From positions 4,715,571 to 4,779,570 of the forward strand of contig OY725492.1 in assembly GCA_963281255.1 (NCBI GenBank): DNA of 64,000 bases, given 5' to 3'. Below are positions 30,418 through 44,200 of the stretch, piece by piece (the first letter of the stretch is position 1; the number at the start of each line of letters is the position of its first letter). The notes beneath the pieces are model-generated. The model saw nothing but the letters and a program-made list of their open reading frames with translations, ran no database searches and was not told the DNA's origin. A program made the position numbers and the translations under genes. This DNA is from Aphrocallistes beatrix. Lineage: Eukaryota; Porifera; Hexactinellida; Sceptrulophora; Aphrocallistidae.

Positions 30418-32639
30418 ATTCACAATTCCGCAGATTTTCGCTAGCTTTGCGTCTGACACTACTTATATACACTCATGTGCCTATTCACTCTTCTATTGAA
30501 TCCCACTCCGCTATATTTCGATCCTTTATTAAAATGTAATAAGTAGAGAATTTGGAACTAATAAGAGCTAATCAGTACCTAATTGTTATAGAAACTAATC
30601 ACAACAAGATCAATACAATTCACAACATTATTTGAAACAAAACACTTATAAGAGTGTTGAATAGCTATTTAATAACAACAAACAGTTTCAGAGTACTTGT
30701 AATAGTTCGCGACTTGTCTAGAAATAAGTCTAAATACCATTGTTTCTATTACCCAATAAATAAATTCGTTTAGGATTCAATTCCTTTGGATACAGGTTTT
30801 CCTCCTAATTACGAGCTGTATACATAGTTATTCGCCATTACTGAGCGTTTAGACATGATTTTGTCTTATTTTGGCGCCTAAATCTTTTGATGATTATGTG
30901 CCTATTAGATATCTGAAGACAGATGTGATGGAATTCTCTTTGCATTTATGCTATCTAACATTAGTATACCGCAATTTTTCCTTTTAACAATGAATGGTTC
31001 TCGCGCGCGCAACATATCCCGCTGAAAAATGGCATTGAGAACACTTCCTTTAAATACATGCCAACTTGAGCCATGATAAAAGCGGGACGTGGTGTTGAAT
31101 TTCGCGGGACATGGCAGGATTGAATAGAAAAGTATTATGCATATAATCCAAAAAAACCGGGACATAATGGAGAAATTTCATGTGAAAACAGGACACTCGT
31201 CAAAATTAGCCCAATAGAAGAGTGAAAAACGGGACGGTTGGCACATATGCCTTTAGTCTATACCAGTACTCATATCTTTCTCTGAGAAAACTCTGATGTT
31301 TTCCTCTTAATTGGGGAAAGTTTTACAATAATTTTGAAATTGCTCATAGCAGAGCACACTCATTTATTTTGAGAATGGGAGCGATAGTTCTTGATTCTTT
31401 GTATGCATAATACAGAGCGGGAATTTGCTCACAAATATTCGGCGGGAAAAATCTGTTATGACTAGAAGAATCTCTAAAGTGCAAGAATAAAAATATGTGG
31501 GTAGAAATTAATTTATGGAAAATTCCTATGGTACCATTCGGAAGTCAATGGAACTGATCACTCTATCTATAAAGAGGTTTATTATCTGTCACCATTGATG
31601 AGGAATCGATTTATTTCTCCGTTTACCCCAATATATGCCTATACTACATCTAAAATTTTTCTAATTTTCCTAGGTACATAAGTTAGTAATTAATAAAACT
31701 TATAAAGCATTACTCTCTTGTTCTAGTTTTAAACTGGAATTTACAAGCCATACATACATAATATCTAAATAGAAATACTGATCCTACGCTGAAATTTATT
31801 ATTAGAACTTACAGGTCGAAAATTCCTATTTGGATTGTTTGATATAAATATCAACATTGTTCATTTAATTCACTTCGCTATTTCCCCGAATCTTACTAGT
31901 CTCTGTCATAGATAAATGATCACCAAAAAATTACCTTGATTATTGGTAAACTTGTTTTAGTTCTTTTTCTCAACTTTCTATCAATTTTCAAGCCTCTCAA
32001 CTCACCATGTTCGCTGCTATGCGAGACCACTACTCACTATTATATCACGCTCTAGGGCCACTGCTCGTAATATCTTCACGATTTGTGGTATTACTCAATT
32101 TAGCTAAATTTTAATTGACTGTCTCTGATTCATATTTATTCCACCACAGAGCAAGTACGGTAGTTCTTTGTGAGATGAATAATATGTATTCGCCGCAATC
32201 TACGTAGAATCTTCTCAGGTTACTCTGTAATTTTAAGTGGGTATCATGCCATACGTTGGCTTATGTATACCAAAATAGATCACTATGTCCCTTCCCAGTA
32301 TGATGTAAGCTTTATCGGTAACTTTTTAAATAGCTGTTCGGATTTTCACTGAAGACCCCTCCCTTGGAACCCTAGATCGTCTAAGTTTAGAATTTAATAA
32401 TATCTGAGTTAGGTTATTCGGAATTTCATTATGCCTATACAAAAGTGTTGAATTTCATTCCGTATTGTTCTCTTTTGTGGTTATGCCACTCATAAAATGA
32501 TATCTGTCCGTTGGTTGAATAATATTCAGTTTCAATGTCTAACAAAACTGGGTATAAAATAACAATTATTCACTAAAAGAAATTTAGTTTTTATACTTTC
32601 GGGTAAGCCTACTCAAACTCTTCACTCTGATTGGCCATT
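30418..32639. other. shared upstream region of XPO4 and importin alpha
   Basis: About 2.2 kb between two divergent start codons. A repeat at about 30990-31250 (CGGGAC/GTCCCG words) is related to 43025-43165. The rest is AT-rich, with no gene seen. Confidence 0.4.
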
Positions 32640-34962
32640 ATGACTCAGCGATTCAAGAGCTTCAAGAATAAGGGAAGGGATGACGAGGCCGAATTCCGTC
32701 GTCGCCGGACTGAAGTTACGGTGGAGTTACGGCGAAACAAGCGAGATGAGCACCTACAGAAGCGCCGCAACGTCCCGGACGAGTGCCAGAACGACCCGAA
32801 CATGGACCTGCCGGCGGGAGGGTACGACTACAATTCTTTTGGCGACTCAGGCACTAGCAACATTCGAGAAAAGCTCCGGATTTTAGTTGTGAATGCTCAG
32901 TCAACCGATTCCACCACCAAACTCCAGGCGGTGAGGTCCGCGCGTAAGATTCTCAGCAAAGACAAAAACCCGCCAATCGACGAGCTTATTATCTCCGGAA
33001 TCGTCCCCGTGCTGGTGAGTAGGCCTACACATACCTGAGACTTTATCTCGATCAGAAAATCAATGTAGAACTTAGATCGGAAAGGTGGAATTTGTATTGA
33101 TTTGTATTGAAATTCCACATTCCTGATCAAAGTTCTACATATTTTCTGATCAAAATATACAGTCTCCGCATACCTATGTACACTTCATGTTGTTAACATC
33201 TCCGCATACCTATGTACACTTCATGTTGTTAACATCGCATTCCTATAGGTAACCTCACTCCGTTGCCATGACAACCCAAATATTCAGTTTGAAGCTGCGT
33301 GGGCGCTGACTAACATTGCCAGTGGGACCTCGGAGCAGACCCGTGTGGTGGTGCAATGTGGCGCAGTGCCACTTTTCATCGAGCTCCTGTCCTGCACCAT
33401 GCAGTACGTGTGTGAGCAGGCGGTGTGGGCTCTAGGGAACATCACAGGGGATGGCCCTGAGTGTCGCGATTTTGTCATCTCACATGGAATCATCCCGCCA
33501 CTTCTCACCTTCATAAACCCCCACACACCCATTTCGTTCCTTAGGAATGTTACTTGGACCATTTCGAATCTCTGTCGCAACAAGAACCCTCCCCCTCCCT
33601 TCGAGTCCGTGTGCCAGTGCCTGCCCGCCCTTCTGGAACTAGTCAGACACGAGGACGTAGAGGTTAGTTCCTACTTTAGTACCATATTATCTCCTGGCAA
33701 CCACTTGGATAATGGAGAGATTCTCTGTGAAGATAGATTGAAATCTCTTTTACAATATTCCAATGGAATATTTCGCTTTAATAAACCTGAGTCTAGTCAG
33801 ACACAATTCTTCCCGTCTGAGGATGATTGTTTATTTGTTATCACACTTGTTATGGCTATAAAGTGGCTCAACATGGATTTAAAATCATCCCAGGAATATA
33901 TATATATATAATCAAAACCGTTTTTTCTTATTATTTATAGTAAAAGTTCCAAATCTGTATTTATTTCCGTCGGTTTTTGTCTACCATCGTTTTTTCTTAG
34001 TGTTTAAAATAAGAAAACACCGGTTTCGACTATATATAATGGAATATAACCCGATTTCTTGATCCATTTGAGCCAACCTTAAAAGCTACCAGCTGATAAT
34101 AGTCTTAATTGAAATTGATAAAATACAATTCTATTCGTATCTATATTTAGAACTAAGTTGAATCTGAGTCTATTTATAGGTTCGAGTGGATGCGTGCTGG
34201 GCTCTCTCCTTCCTGGCAGATGGGCTCCACGCACAGATCCAAGTGGTCATAAACTCAGGAGTGATCCCCTTCCTCGTGCCACTCTTGGAGCACCACGAAG
34301 TGAAGATAGTCATGCCCGCTCTGCGGACACTCGGGAACATTGTCACCGGCAGTGACGAGCAGACGCAGGTGGTCATAGACAATGGGATTCTGCCTAAGCT
34401 GCAGACACTCCTGGGACACCACAAGGAGAACATCGTCCGTGAGGCGGTGTGGACTCTCTCTAACATAACAGCTGGATCCCGTGAGCAGGTCCAAGCTGTG
34501 ATTGATGCCGGTTTGATACCACAGCTGATAGAGGTGTTAGGATCCGGCGAGTTTAAGACCCAGAAAGAGGCTGCCTGGGCTGTGTCCAACTTCACCGTGG
34601 GTGGCACTCCGGACCAGATAAAGTACCTGGTAGGACAGAGAGCCATCCCGCCCATGTGCTCCCTGCTGGAGGTGAAGGACGCGCAAGTCATCCAAGTCGT
34701 CCTCGACGGACTCCTCAACATCCTCCGCCACTCGGGGGACGAGCAGCTGAACGTAGTTAACAGCATCGAGGAGTCCGGTGGCCTCGACATGATCGAGTCC
34801 CTCCAGCGACACAATTCGCCAGTCATCTACCAGCTCGCCTTCACCATTATTGACCAATACTTCCCCAGCGATGACGAAATTGGCGGTTTGGCGCCTGAAG
34901 GAGGTGACAATCAGTACCAGTTCAATGTTCCCGCTTACGACCGCGCGAACTTCCAGTTTTAG
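32640..34962 (+). CDS. importin subunit alpha-3/4 (KPNA3/KPNA4 type), three exons, about 523 aa
   Basis: Exons: 32640-33014 (donor GTGAGT), 33249-33662 (acceptor CCTATAG, donor GTTAGT), 34180-34962 (acceptor TATTTATAG); all junctions are phase 0. The protein starts with an importin-beta-binding domain ([23 protein letters not shown]), followed by armadillo repeats with the NLS-groove signature W-x3-[72 protein letters not shown]. The N-terminus and [12 protein letters not shown] place it in the KPNA3/KPNA4 clade. It links NLS cargo to importin beta for nuclear import. The end NFQF resembles the GFQF end of KPNA4. Confidence 0.95.
33048..33158. repeat. long inverted repeat in importin alpha intron 1
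   Basis: GATCAGAAAATCAATGTAG at the left and TACATATTTTCTGATC at the right pair as a hairpin of about 45 bases with some mismatches around a short loop. Likely a foldback miniature element. Confidence 0.5.
33164..33235. repeat. 36-base tandem duplication in importin alpha intron 1
   Basis: The 36 bases starting CTCCGCATACCTATGTACAC occur twice back to back, shortly before the exon 2 acceptor. A simple recent duplication. Confidence 0.8.
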
Positions 34963-35288
34963 GTGTGAAGTGGCAAACAGTCAGTGGTGAGAGAGAAAGT
35001 CGGCTGTATCGTCTGCCATTGGCCACGGGGGTGTCTTTGTCGGATATGCTACAACTAACTATCATGATTTGTGTTGCGCAACCTTTCCTATAATACAGCT
35101 AATCGGTTGCTATGTTCTATTTTTAGTATACTTTGAGATAATATTAGTTCATTACTGGGTTGGTTACGCAATTGGGAGGATAATATAGCAACGGTAATGT
35201 ATGGATGGAATTTGATCATGAGATTGTTTATCAATGACTTTAATAATGTTATTGTTTTAGTTACTTCCGAATTAGTTTCAGTTCCAAT
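34963..35288. other. intergenic DNA between importin alpha and LIM-RASSF
   Basis: Only about 330 bases separate two same-strand genes. A TTCTATTTTTAG at about 35114-35125 matches the splice acceptor form used in this window and could end a 5' UTR intron of the RASSF gene. Confidence 0.4.
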
Positions 35289-38200
35289 ATGCCAAACTGT
35301 CCCAAATGCAACAAACCAGTCTTCTTTGGTTAGTTCTTCATCGTAGCAACGCTCAGGAATGTAGTTTATATGATTCTCATAGAATGTAACAAAGTAGGCT
35401 ATAAATATTCTGATAATGGCAATAGGAACAATGATTGAGTGGTATGGCACATTTGCCAATTCAATTTAGAGGTTTTTGAGTATCAGGCATAGCCATAATA
35501 TTACACTTCAACCTTATATTGAGTAGGTAACGTAATGTATTAAGCTGTAGCTGCTAATGTTGCCACATGAGTTCGATATTATGAAACTGATATTTTTAGT
35601 ATTTATTTATTCCTATTCAATACTGCTCTGTCATTGCTATTGAACCTTGCAACCACTCATCAGTCTGTGCCATGAGGGGCACTCACTAATGGATCTGGGC
35701 GCCAAACGAATCCATTATGTGAAATAAGGAACATAATGCTCCAATGAAATTTTGACACATTTTTCTTCTAAAAAAGACGAATAGACGTGCCACTGGTGTA
35801 GGATGAGATTAATTTGATAACTAGCATGTCGATACGTATGCAACTTTGCAGATAAATTGAATTCATAGAAATATCTATGTTTTCGAGATCAAAGTTTCCA
35901 CCAATGGCAATGAACTTTACTCTTCAATTCTATTTATATATGAGTTCTATTTTTATCTTGTAGCTGAGAGGCGCCCTTCATTGGGTAAGGACTGGCACCC
36001 CTGGTGTCTCAAGTGTGGACTCTGTGGTAAGACCCTCAATCCATCGCGACATTCCGAGGTAACCATAGCAACGTTTGATAGCTTACAAATTTAGGTTCTC
36101 ATCTATTATTTCCTTACTCTCCTCATTTCGGAGTTGGAATCCGGTTTGGTTTAGATCTAAACTGCTTAGGTCACAGGCAATATTCAGAATTAACTGTACA
36201 CTTCCCATTGCCACTATTCTCTGTGATGTAACGAATGTCTCCAGCCATTCTCTATGCCGCTGAAAACCTAAAATGCCGTATAGTGTACCTATTGAGGATA
36301 TGCTTCTATATTTAGATGTACCCCCCTCCCCCCCCCCCCCAGATCCCAACTCTGCTCTGATAATCACTCTGTACCTGCGTTCGTTCTATTTAGCGTTGAA
36401 TTCACAGACATTTACTCCAAACTATCCAAATAACACAAGATTCATCTAAATATATGAAACAGTACTACTATCTCCTTACTAACATAGATTGCCATGGGAA
36501 TCATGATTTCGGGAAATTTATCTCTTACTGCCTTAAAGTATTAGAAAATTCTAGGCCAAGGCCCCCAGACCCTCCCATTGGTCGTTCGTTATGAGAAGCT
36601 ATTTAGTTCTTAAAATCTATAAATAACTCATAAAAATCTATAAATAACTCAGTTAATGAGAATTCCATATAAGGAGTACGTACTGTTGTATCTGTAGAGT
36701 AGATTGCTAGTGACTCATTGGCTGAGAACTAATCTTACTCCAATTTAAATCATGGATATGTTTCTAGCACAAAGGAATGCCGTACTGTGACGTGCCCTGC
36801 TACAGTGCCCTGTTTGGTCCGGGAGGGTTCGGGAGAGGTGGCACGGAGTCCCACAAGGTGTTTGGCTGTGTAAAAGATTTTGATAAGCAGGCACACAGGT
36901 GTGACACTTTTTCAACACTTTTCTTAAAATACTTCTGTCATGTTACACATTGAAATGATATATAAAGATGTATCGAAATAGGATTCCTTGAGAATTCTTT
37001 TATTTGATGGCAATGTCATTGGTGTATGTTCTATATTTAGAATCATTGTGGGAGGTGTGAGTATTAGAGTGGCACAGCTGTGAATGTGTCACAACTCTGT
37101 CAGTCTGGGTAAGAGCGCTGATTTGATTGGTTTGTTTGTATCTAGGAATGAGTTGATTCGGAGGATTAAACTTTACAACGCAACGCTTGCTGGCTCCAAA
37201 CTAACACTCAACTACTCAGAGGTACCGACACATCTGCCACCTGTGCCACTTAAACGCTTGTGTAATATGCTCTATTTATAGACACTTCGTCAGCGGATAC
37301 CAACTAAGTTTCATAAATTTAACCATTTGGGAATCTCGCCGTTGTTAAAATTTCTGATTAGGCCACTGTTCGAATGAACTTGTTATAAAACCATTTATTT
37401 AATTTTGTTACCCTCGAAACTGAATGTTAAATATGAAATACTTAGCAGAGCCATTTTGTAGAGCTAATCAGGTTTTAATCAGCATTTATTCAGCTGTGGA
37501 AATTACAATATCTCTTCAGGTAAATGTTTTAGAATCTGAACATTCGTATATCGCACGAATTTTCAACTAGATTATTCCCTACTTAACACATGCGTTCAAT
37601 CTCTCCAACACATTCTTATCAGCAAACTTCCATACTAAACTCATTACGTAGTTGGTATGAATCACCCCAGACAATTAGTTAACCAGCTTCACAGAATATT
37701 TTGTGATTATCTTGCAGTTACCTAGCAGTTTTGCATCAATTACTTTGCGAATATATTTGGGTATTAATTTCGCAGCATATCGTTACTCAACAATATTTGT
37801 ATTTCCCAAATTGCAGAGAATATGCTATTGTGTCCCAGGGGTTAACTATGGAATGACATATGGAGTGGTTAGGTGGTGAACTGCCACCAAATAAAGTCAC
37901 AACCACTCAATTTTGAGCCTTAAACTTCCTTCCTTTCCTATCAGTATAAATTCTGTTTTTGTCTGCCAATTTAACTTACTCTAATTGTAATTGATGCCAC
38001 TTTTGTACATTCCAATTGTACACCCAGACTACCAAGGTCAGGCCGATTATAAATGGATAAAAATATTAAAATTTTCAAAAATATTTGAATTCTGTCCTAT
38101 AATTATAATATATATGATTGGTCCAATCTTAGAACTCATTAAATCTATTTGAAATCTGAGTTTCTATGAAAGCAAACTTGCAGTTCTGTTCTCTCATGAC

Positions 38201-41200
38201 GATTTATTGAATCCAATCCAATCTGCTTTCTGATTAATTCTGTCTCACAATGGCATTCCAAAGCCACCTAACTTTCAAATTATTATTCAAGATTAGCCTC
38301 TAGAGTATTTGACTCTTATTGCTGTTTATTCCAATTGAAATACTTAGTTCCATATGTCAGCACTTTAAAGGCTCGAAAACCTTTAGCAGAAATATTCCGA
38401 ATTTTTCCAATTTTCCAGCATTTTCTTGAAAACAGAACTGAGATATTTCGCATTTGGAACCAATGTGTCTGCATTGAAACTAACCCTTGCAAGTTCGATA
38501 GGCTAACCATGAGGTCTTCTTTGAAGGAATCCTGCGCATTCATTGGCGGGTAAAGAAGCCAATCAAATTACTGGAAAATAAATTCGCCGATGCTCAGAAC
38601 TTCATTCCCTATGTCCGGGCAACTCAACACCGGGTACGTATGCTATTTATAGAACTCTCTTGAATCTTGATTCCTGGAAATTCCAGACTTTATACTGTAT
38701 CTAGGTTGAGAACCTGAGGATATATAATTAGTAGATTTTATGTTCTATTTTTAGTTTACGAAGAAGAGCGCAGTCCCGAAGAGACCTGTTTCTGTCACCT
38801 CTCCATCAGCGGAACAAGAAGTGAGAATGAAACTGAAACAGTCCGGATTCACACTTCTGAAACCAATTCCAATCAAATACCAGGCGAGTGACCAATCAGC
38901 TAAGAGGATTAAGACTTTACAAACTAGACCAAATTCAACTCTGCCACTTTTGTCCACAATCTCGTTGAGATAGTGGCATACCTTAGAATTCATAAGTTTG
39001 CACCTGTCTGCGACACAATTGCACCCTTAGCCAAATGAGCATGTGTGTATCTATTGTTAGAATGGACCAATGAATTTGCATTGTCGAGTTTGCTTGTTAC
39101 TTATTGTTGACTCCAACTATGCAGACACATCACTCTGGTTTCTCTAATGGGACCTAAGCATGATCTAACCTGACATCTGATTGGGTGAATCCCTAGAGTT
39201 ATTCCCTAATAATAGATCTACATTACCAATACTGTTTGGCGTCAATAATATATTGTTTACTGACTTGTTATTATCAAATGTATTGAAATTATGTACCCAC
39301 AAGACGTGTACTGAAACAGAATGGGAGATGTGTAGGCAATCACTTAATCGAGTTAGTATCTTTGAACTCTAGCTTAATTGTCTAGAGGTGAATATAATAT
39401 AGTGCTTTGGTTTTTAAATTAGACTCGATGGAGCTGACGATAGTTGTTCGTGTACCATTTGCATTTGCATTACAGACACTAACACGTTTTTCAATCTTGA
39501 AAGAGATTTATCTCAAAATTTGAACGAATAATGTTCTGAATTAGTCAAGGTCGCTTATTATATGCCAATTGTCATGAGCAAAGTTCATATATTTGACCAT
39601 TTTCATGAACTTTTGAGTTGGCATGAACACAAAGCTGTAGGCACTAGGGTTGTAGTGGTCCGGTTGGGGAATTTGGAACAAAAAAGTGGTCTAGTTGGAA
39701 CCAATCTGACCGTACAGAATAGTCCTTTTTGAGGCTAAATTGGTCAAAAGTGGTCAAGTTGAAACCGGACCAGTGGCTACAGCCCTGGAACATGGCATGA
39801 ATATGGCATGAGCTTTTTACTTGTGAAAATGGCATGAACTCGGCAAAATACTTCACTGATTTGGCATAAACATGGCATGAACTTGGCATGAATATGGCAT
39901 GAATATGGCAAAATACTTCACTGATTTGATGAACTTGGCAAAATACTTCTCTGATTTGGCATGGTCATTTGAAAGTACGTAAGTGGCATGAACATGCTAA
40001 ACAATCTGGCAACATGCTTATTATGAGCCACCAGGAGAGATTCATTTTGAGTTAACTCCACTTAATCTGATATCAAATCTGCCACAGCTCTCGTAGTTTT
40101 AATTAAAACCCTGAATGTGTCGCGTCATTTCCTGTTTAAGCCATTTTGGGCGGGGAAGCATTAAAATTCGGGGTATTTACTATAAATAGAAAAAACCCAA
40201 GCCATCCGGGTTATTAATGAATTATCCTCCATGGATATACAGTCAGGGTCGCTTAATATGAACATTCGTTTATTATGAACTAACCTCCTGGTCCCAATTT
40301 CATTTTTTAGAGATAGAATTTGTATTGAACCAAGTTCGTTTAATATGAAGTATCTCTATTATGAATAGATTTTCTGGTCCCCTGGTGCTTCACAATAAGC
40401 GACCCTGACTGTAATCAATTTTGTACTAATTATGATGCAAATTATTGTGGTGTTCCAATACTTTGGGTCAGACAGTGTATATCATCACTACTTAAAGAAA
40501 CATCCATTCAAACGTTGTTGTTATTATTATTTTATAGTCAGAGCTGTTTACACCTGATGATACCTTCATGACAAACGTATTTATTACGAATCAAGTAAAA
40601 TCAGAACAAGTTATCCAACAGATTATAAAGAAATACCAGGTAGTAGATATTGTTGTTTATTTCACTTAAGTAAACAATTTTATGATATGTTTGTTTATGT
40701 TAGATAGCGGGTTCGGTGTCTCAGTTTATTCTCTGTGTCAACTATAACAACGGAGGTACTTCCTACTCAGCCAATCAATTTCTACTTTACCTTTTCAAAT
40801 CTTAATTTAGTTCTGATAAAAGTTCTCTATCTCCCTAACCACCTTTAAATATTTATTTTTTCAGGTTTGTTTATCAATAGGTCGATTAGATAACATCCTA
40901 GCTCAACATCCGTGAGCAATTATTACCTCTTTAAGATTTCGATTGGACATGCGAAAACTAATTCCTAAAACACGATTTGGCTACCAAGATATCACCGTTA
41001 CTAATTATTCAAACAAGTTTCGAAATAACAGAATAGATTGAATAATATCTTCAAAGAATTCAACCTACTCATTATTGATCTGATTGCTCAATCACAAAAC
41101 ATACAACTTAGACTTTGATTGGTTGAATCAATAACTAAATATATGCATACACAGCTGTTACGAAATTTGGATCGGAATTCTACATTCCGATAAATCTTAA

Positions 41201-44200
41201 TAGCTTTGAACTGAGAAAGAGAATATAACTATTCATTCTTACATTATCCATTTTATTCAAAACAAGAATTGCGTCTTTTGATTAGACTCAATAAGTTTAA
41301 ATTAAAAGCCTCAAATTTAGAATTTACGAGATTTCCATAGAAAAATCATTTTAGGATTTAAAACTACTTTAGGTTATGACTCACGCATTCAATTAAGTAT
41401 TTTCCAACTAAAAAGTTAAATGCTTTTTAATAACTTCCAATTTGATGATATTCTATTCACAATTATTCCTGTGAATGCGTATATGTGATTCAGTATAAGC
41501 ATTTGAATTGTATCGTCAACTCACACAATAGACTCGGACATAACAAAAGATCTCGAGTTTAAATTGATGGATTTGGTATAACTTCTAATGGCAGTTGACT
41601 GACTGAATTCAAGACGTTAATCTTAATTAATTAAGCGAAGAATGAGTGATATACAGTCAACTCGGCTTAATCGGGACAAGTCTCCAGGAACGGAATGGTT
41701 CCCATACATAGAAGCTAATACTAAATTTCATCGGTTGATTGGGAACTCCTCTTAATCGGGACGAAATATCCGCAACCAAAGTGTCCCGATTAAGCGGAGT
41801 TACCTGTCCTTATATTATAATTAGGTTATAGTTGTAGATCAGAGGAATTGTAACCAAATCCTGGACATTTTAGATTTTTGGTTAAAAACTGTACTTTCCA
41901 AGACCCAAAATTACCAGAAAAACTGTTTAAAGTGCCATCTGGCCACCCTAGTTGCAATGTGTCAAGTTTTATATTACAAAATACAATTCCGTAATACTTC
42001 ACTCATCAAACTATCTATGAACTATCCCTGGTCCCTGTCCACCATTCACATTCTATTTTTATTGATAAATCCGAACTGGGTTGGCTAACATTTTAAGATT
42101 TAGGCATCATTACGCGATATTATTGTCAGAGAATCTTGCTATCATTGTATCAACACACTCCAGATTTAATAATATTTCGCCTCTGACTGTTGTTTACTTA
42201 CAAAATTTCTTGAGGAATTAACTACGCCTTCATAACATGCGAATTTTAGTAAAATAATTACGAATCCGATACTAATTTCGGAACTTCTCACACACTATGA
42301 CGTAATTTAGGGTACAGGATAAGATTCCAAATTTGCTACGAAATTTACAGTTAATTAAGACTGATAAATTGAACGGTCGTTGGCGATATATCGCGAACGT
42401 ATTCCAACCACTTTCAATGCCACTGAAACCATAAAATGCCATGTCACGTTTACAACTAAGAGGGTTAGAAAGGATGATACTTGATACGGAATTTCTTAGG
42501 AGTCCGAATCTTAGAAAAGGACGACTTCCCACTACAGATACGCGTGAACTTAGGTCCAAGCGATGCTCACGCTAACATCTCCATAATGCACTGTGAGGAC
42601 GACACCAGACTCACTTTTCAGGTGAGACATACCTCCTACCGACTAACACCTGTCTTATCTCCGGTATGGTGGAAATAGTTCACATGAAAACCACCGTTAA
42701 TCCTAATGATAAAAAGTCGACCTATTTCCTAAATCTGCAATTCGAACTACGTATTTCCTTTTTCGAAAAGTCGAACCATTTCCGCATTACCCTTATCTCC
42801 GTATCAGGGGTGGAGCCAGGGGGATACAGCCCCCCCCCCGTCGGGGAAAATTTAATAATCTTTCGGGTAAAGAAGTGGAAGAAATTTAGAAAATACTCTG
42901 ATTGAGCCGGTCGGGGAACTCCTGATGCCACCCTGCTCACTATTTGAAATCTCTTTTCAAACGTAGATGTTATCCTCAAAAATTCCTTCCGAAACTATCC
43001 AAAGGAGGAAACTGCATACATGCGGTTGCTAACTGTCCCGATTATTAACAAGTGTCCCGTTTTTATATGAAATTTGTCCATTTTGTCCCGCTTTTTTTGG
43101 ATTCCATGTATAATACTTTCTATTGCGTCCTGCTATTACAGTGGCTCAAGGTGGCAGTGTAAGCTTACGAGTGCGAAGCGTGGTAGGCCACAGGCACGCA
43201 AATACAGGCTGATCTATTTTTAGTATCCAGATAACATCCACTCACCATCTCATTTCTTTCGTAAACCAGTCTCCACTGTCCATTTAAACAGTGGATGTCG
43301 ATTAAACGGCTAAACAGCAGACTCACCTTATACAGTCAGGGTCGCTTATTATGAACTAACCTCCTGGTCCCAATTTCATTTTTTAGATAGGATTTCAAGT
43401 TCGCTTAATATGGAGTATCTCTATTATGAACAGATATTTTGGTCCTCTGGTGGTTCACAATAAGCGACCCTGACTGTAGTAGGATTAGAGTGGAGAATGT
43501 GTTTGTAGAGATACCCTATCTGGTTTCTAAATTTAGATACTATAGCTGATAGTATGAGTGTTTTAGGCTGCACAGTACGCGTGTTTGTCGTTGCAGCAGC
43601 TACAAGTGTGTCTGGACGACATCGAGACTGAAGAGCAGGAGAAGATGGACATGCTCAGAGAAAAGTAAGTTACTCCAGAAGGTAATGCGGAAATGGTTCG
43701 ACTTTTCGAAAAAGGAAATAATTCGAATTGCAGATTTAGGAAATAGTTCGACTTTTTATCATTAGGATTAATGGTTGTTTTTATGTGAACTATTTCCGTT
43801 TTTTTGCGAACTATTTCCACCATACCCCTCCAGAGGTGGAATAGGTCCACTTTTCAGGACCAAACCGAATCCATATTCGGACCCAAACCCGACCTTATTA
43901 TACTACAGTATATATTTTATTATACTACATATATTTTGACCAATTTAGCCTCAAAAGGGATTTTGTACGGTCCGACTGGTTTCAACCTGACCACTTTTTA
44001 GTCTCAACCGGCCACTTCACACCTGGGCCTTCATATTATATTGTAACCGAACCCGAAAAAAACGATTCCAACTCTTCTACAGTCCTCACTCAATCGAGTA
44101 TACACATAGGACATGAGTGATGTATCTGTAACATTGAAACTTATTATAATGGAGAATACCGACGTGTTACTATGGTTACAGATCAGTATTGAACAATTTT

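Noticed and set aside
34170..34857. Long - strand frames opposite importin alpha exon 3
   Set aside because: Antisense shadow; the + strand has clear armadillo repeats.
39615..39995. Direct repeats resembling a CRISPR-like array
   Set aside because: Units are irregular, there are no unique equal-length spacers, and the context is eukaryotic intron DNA.
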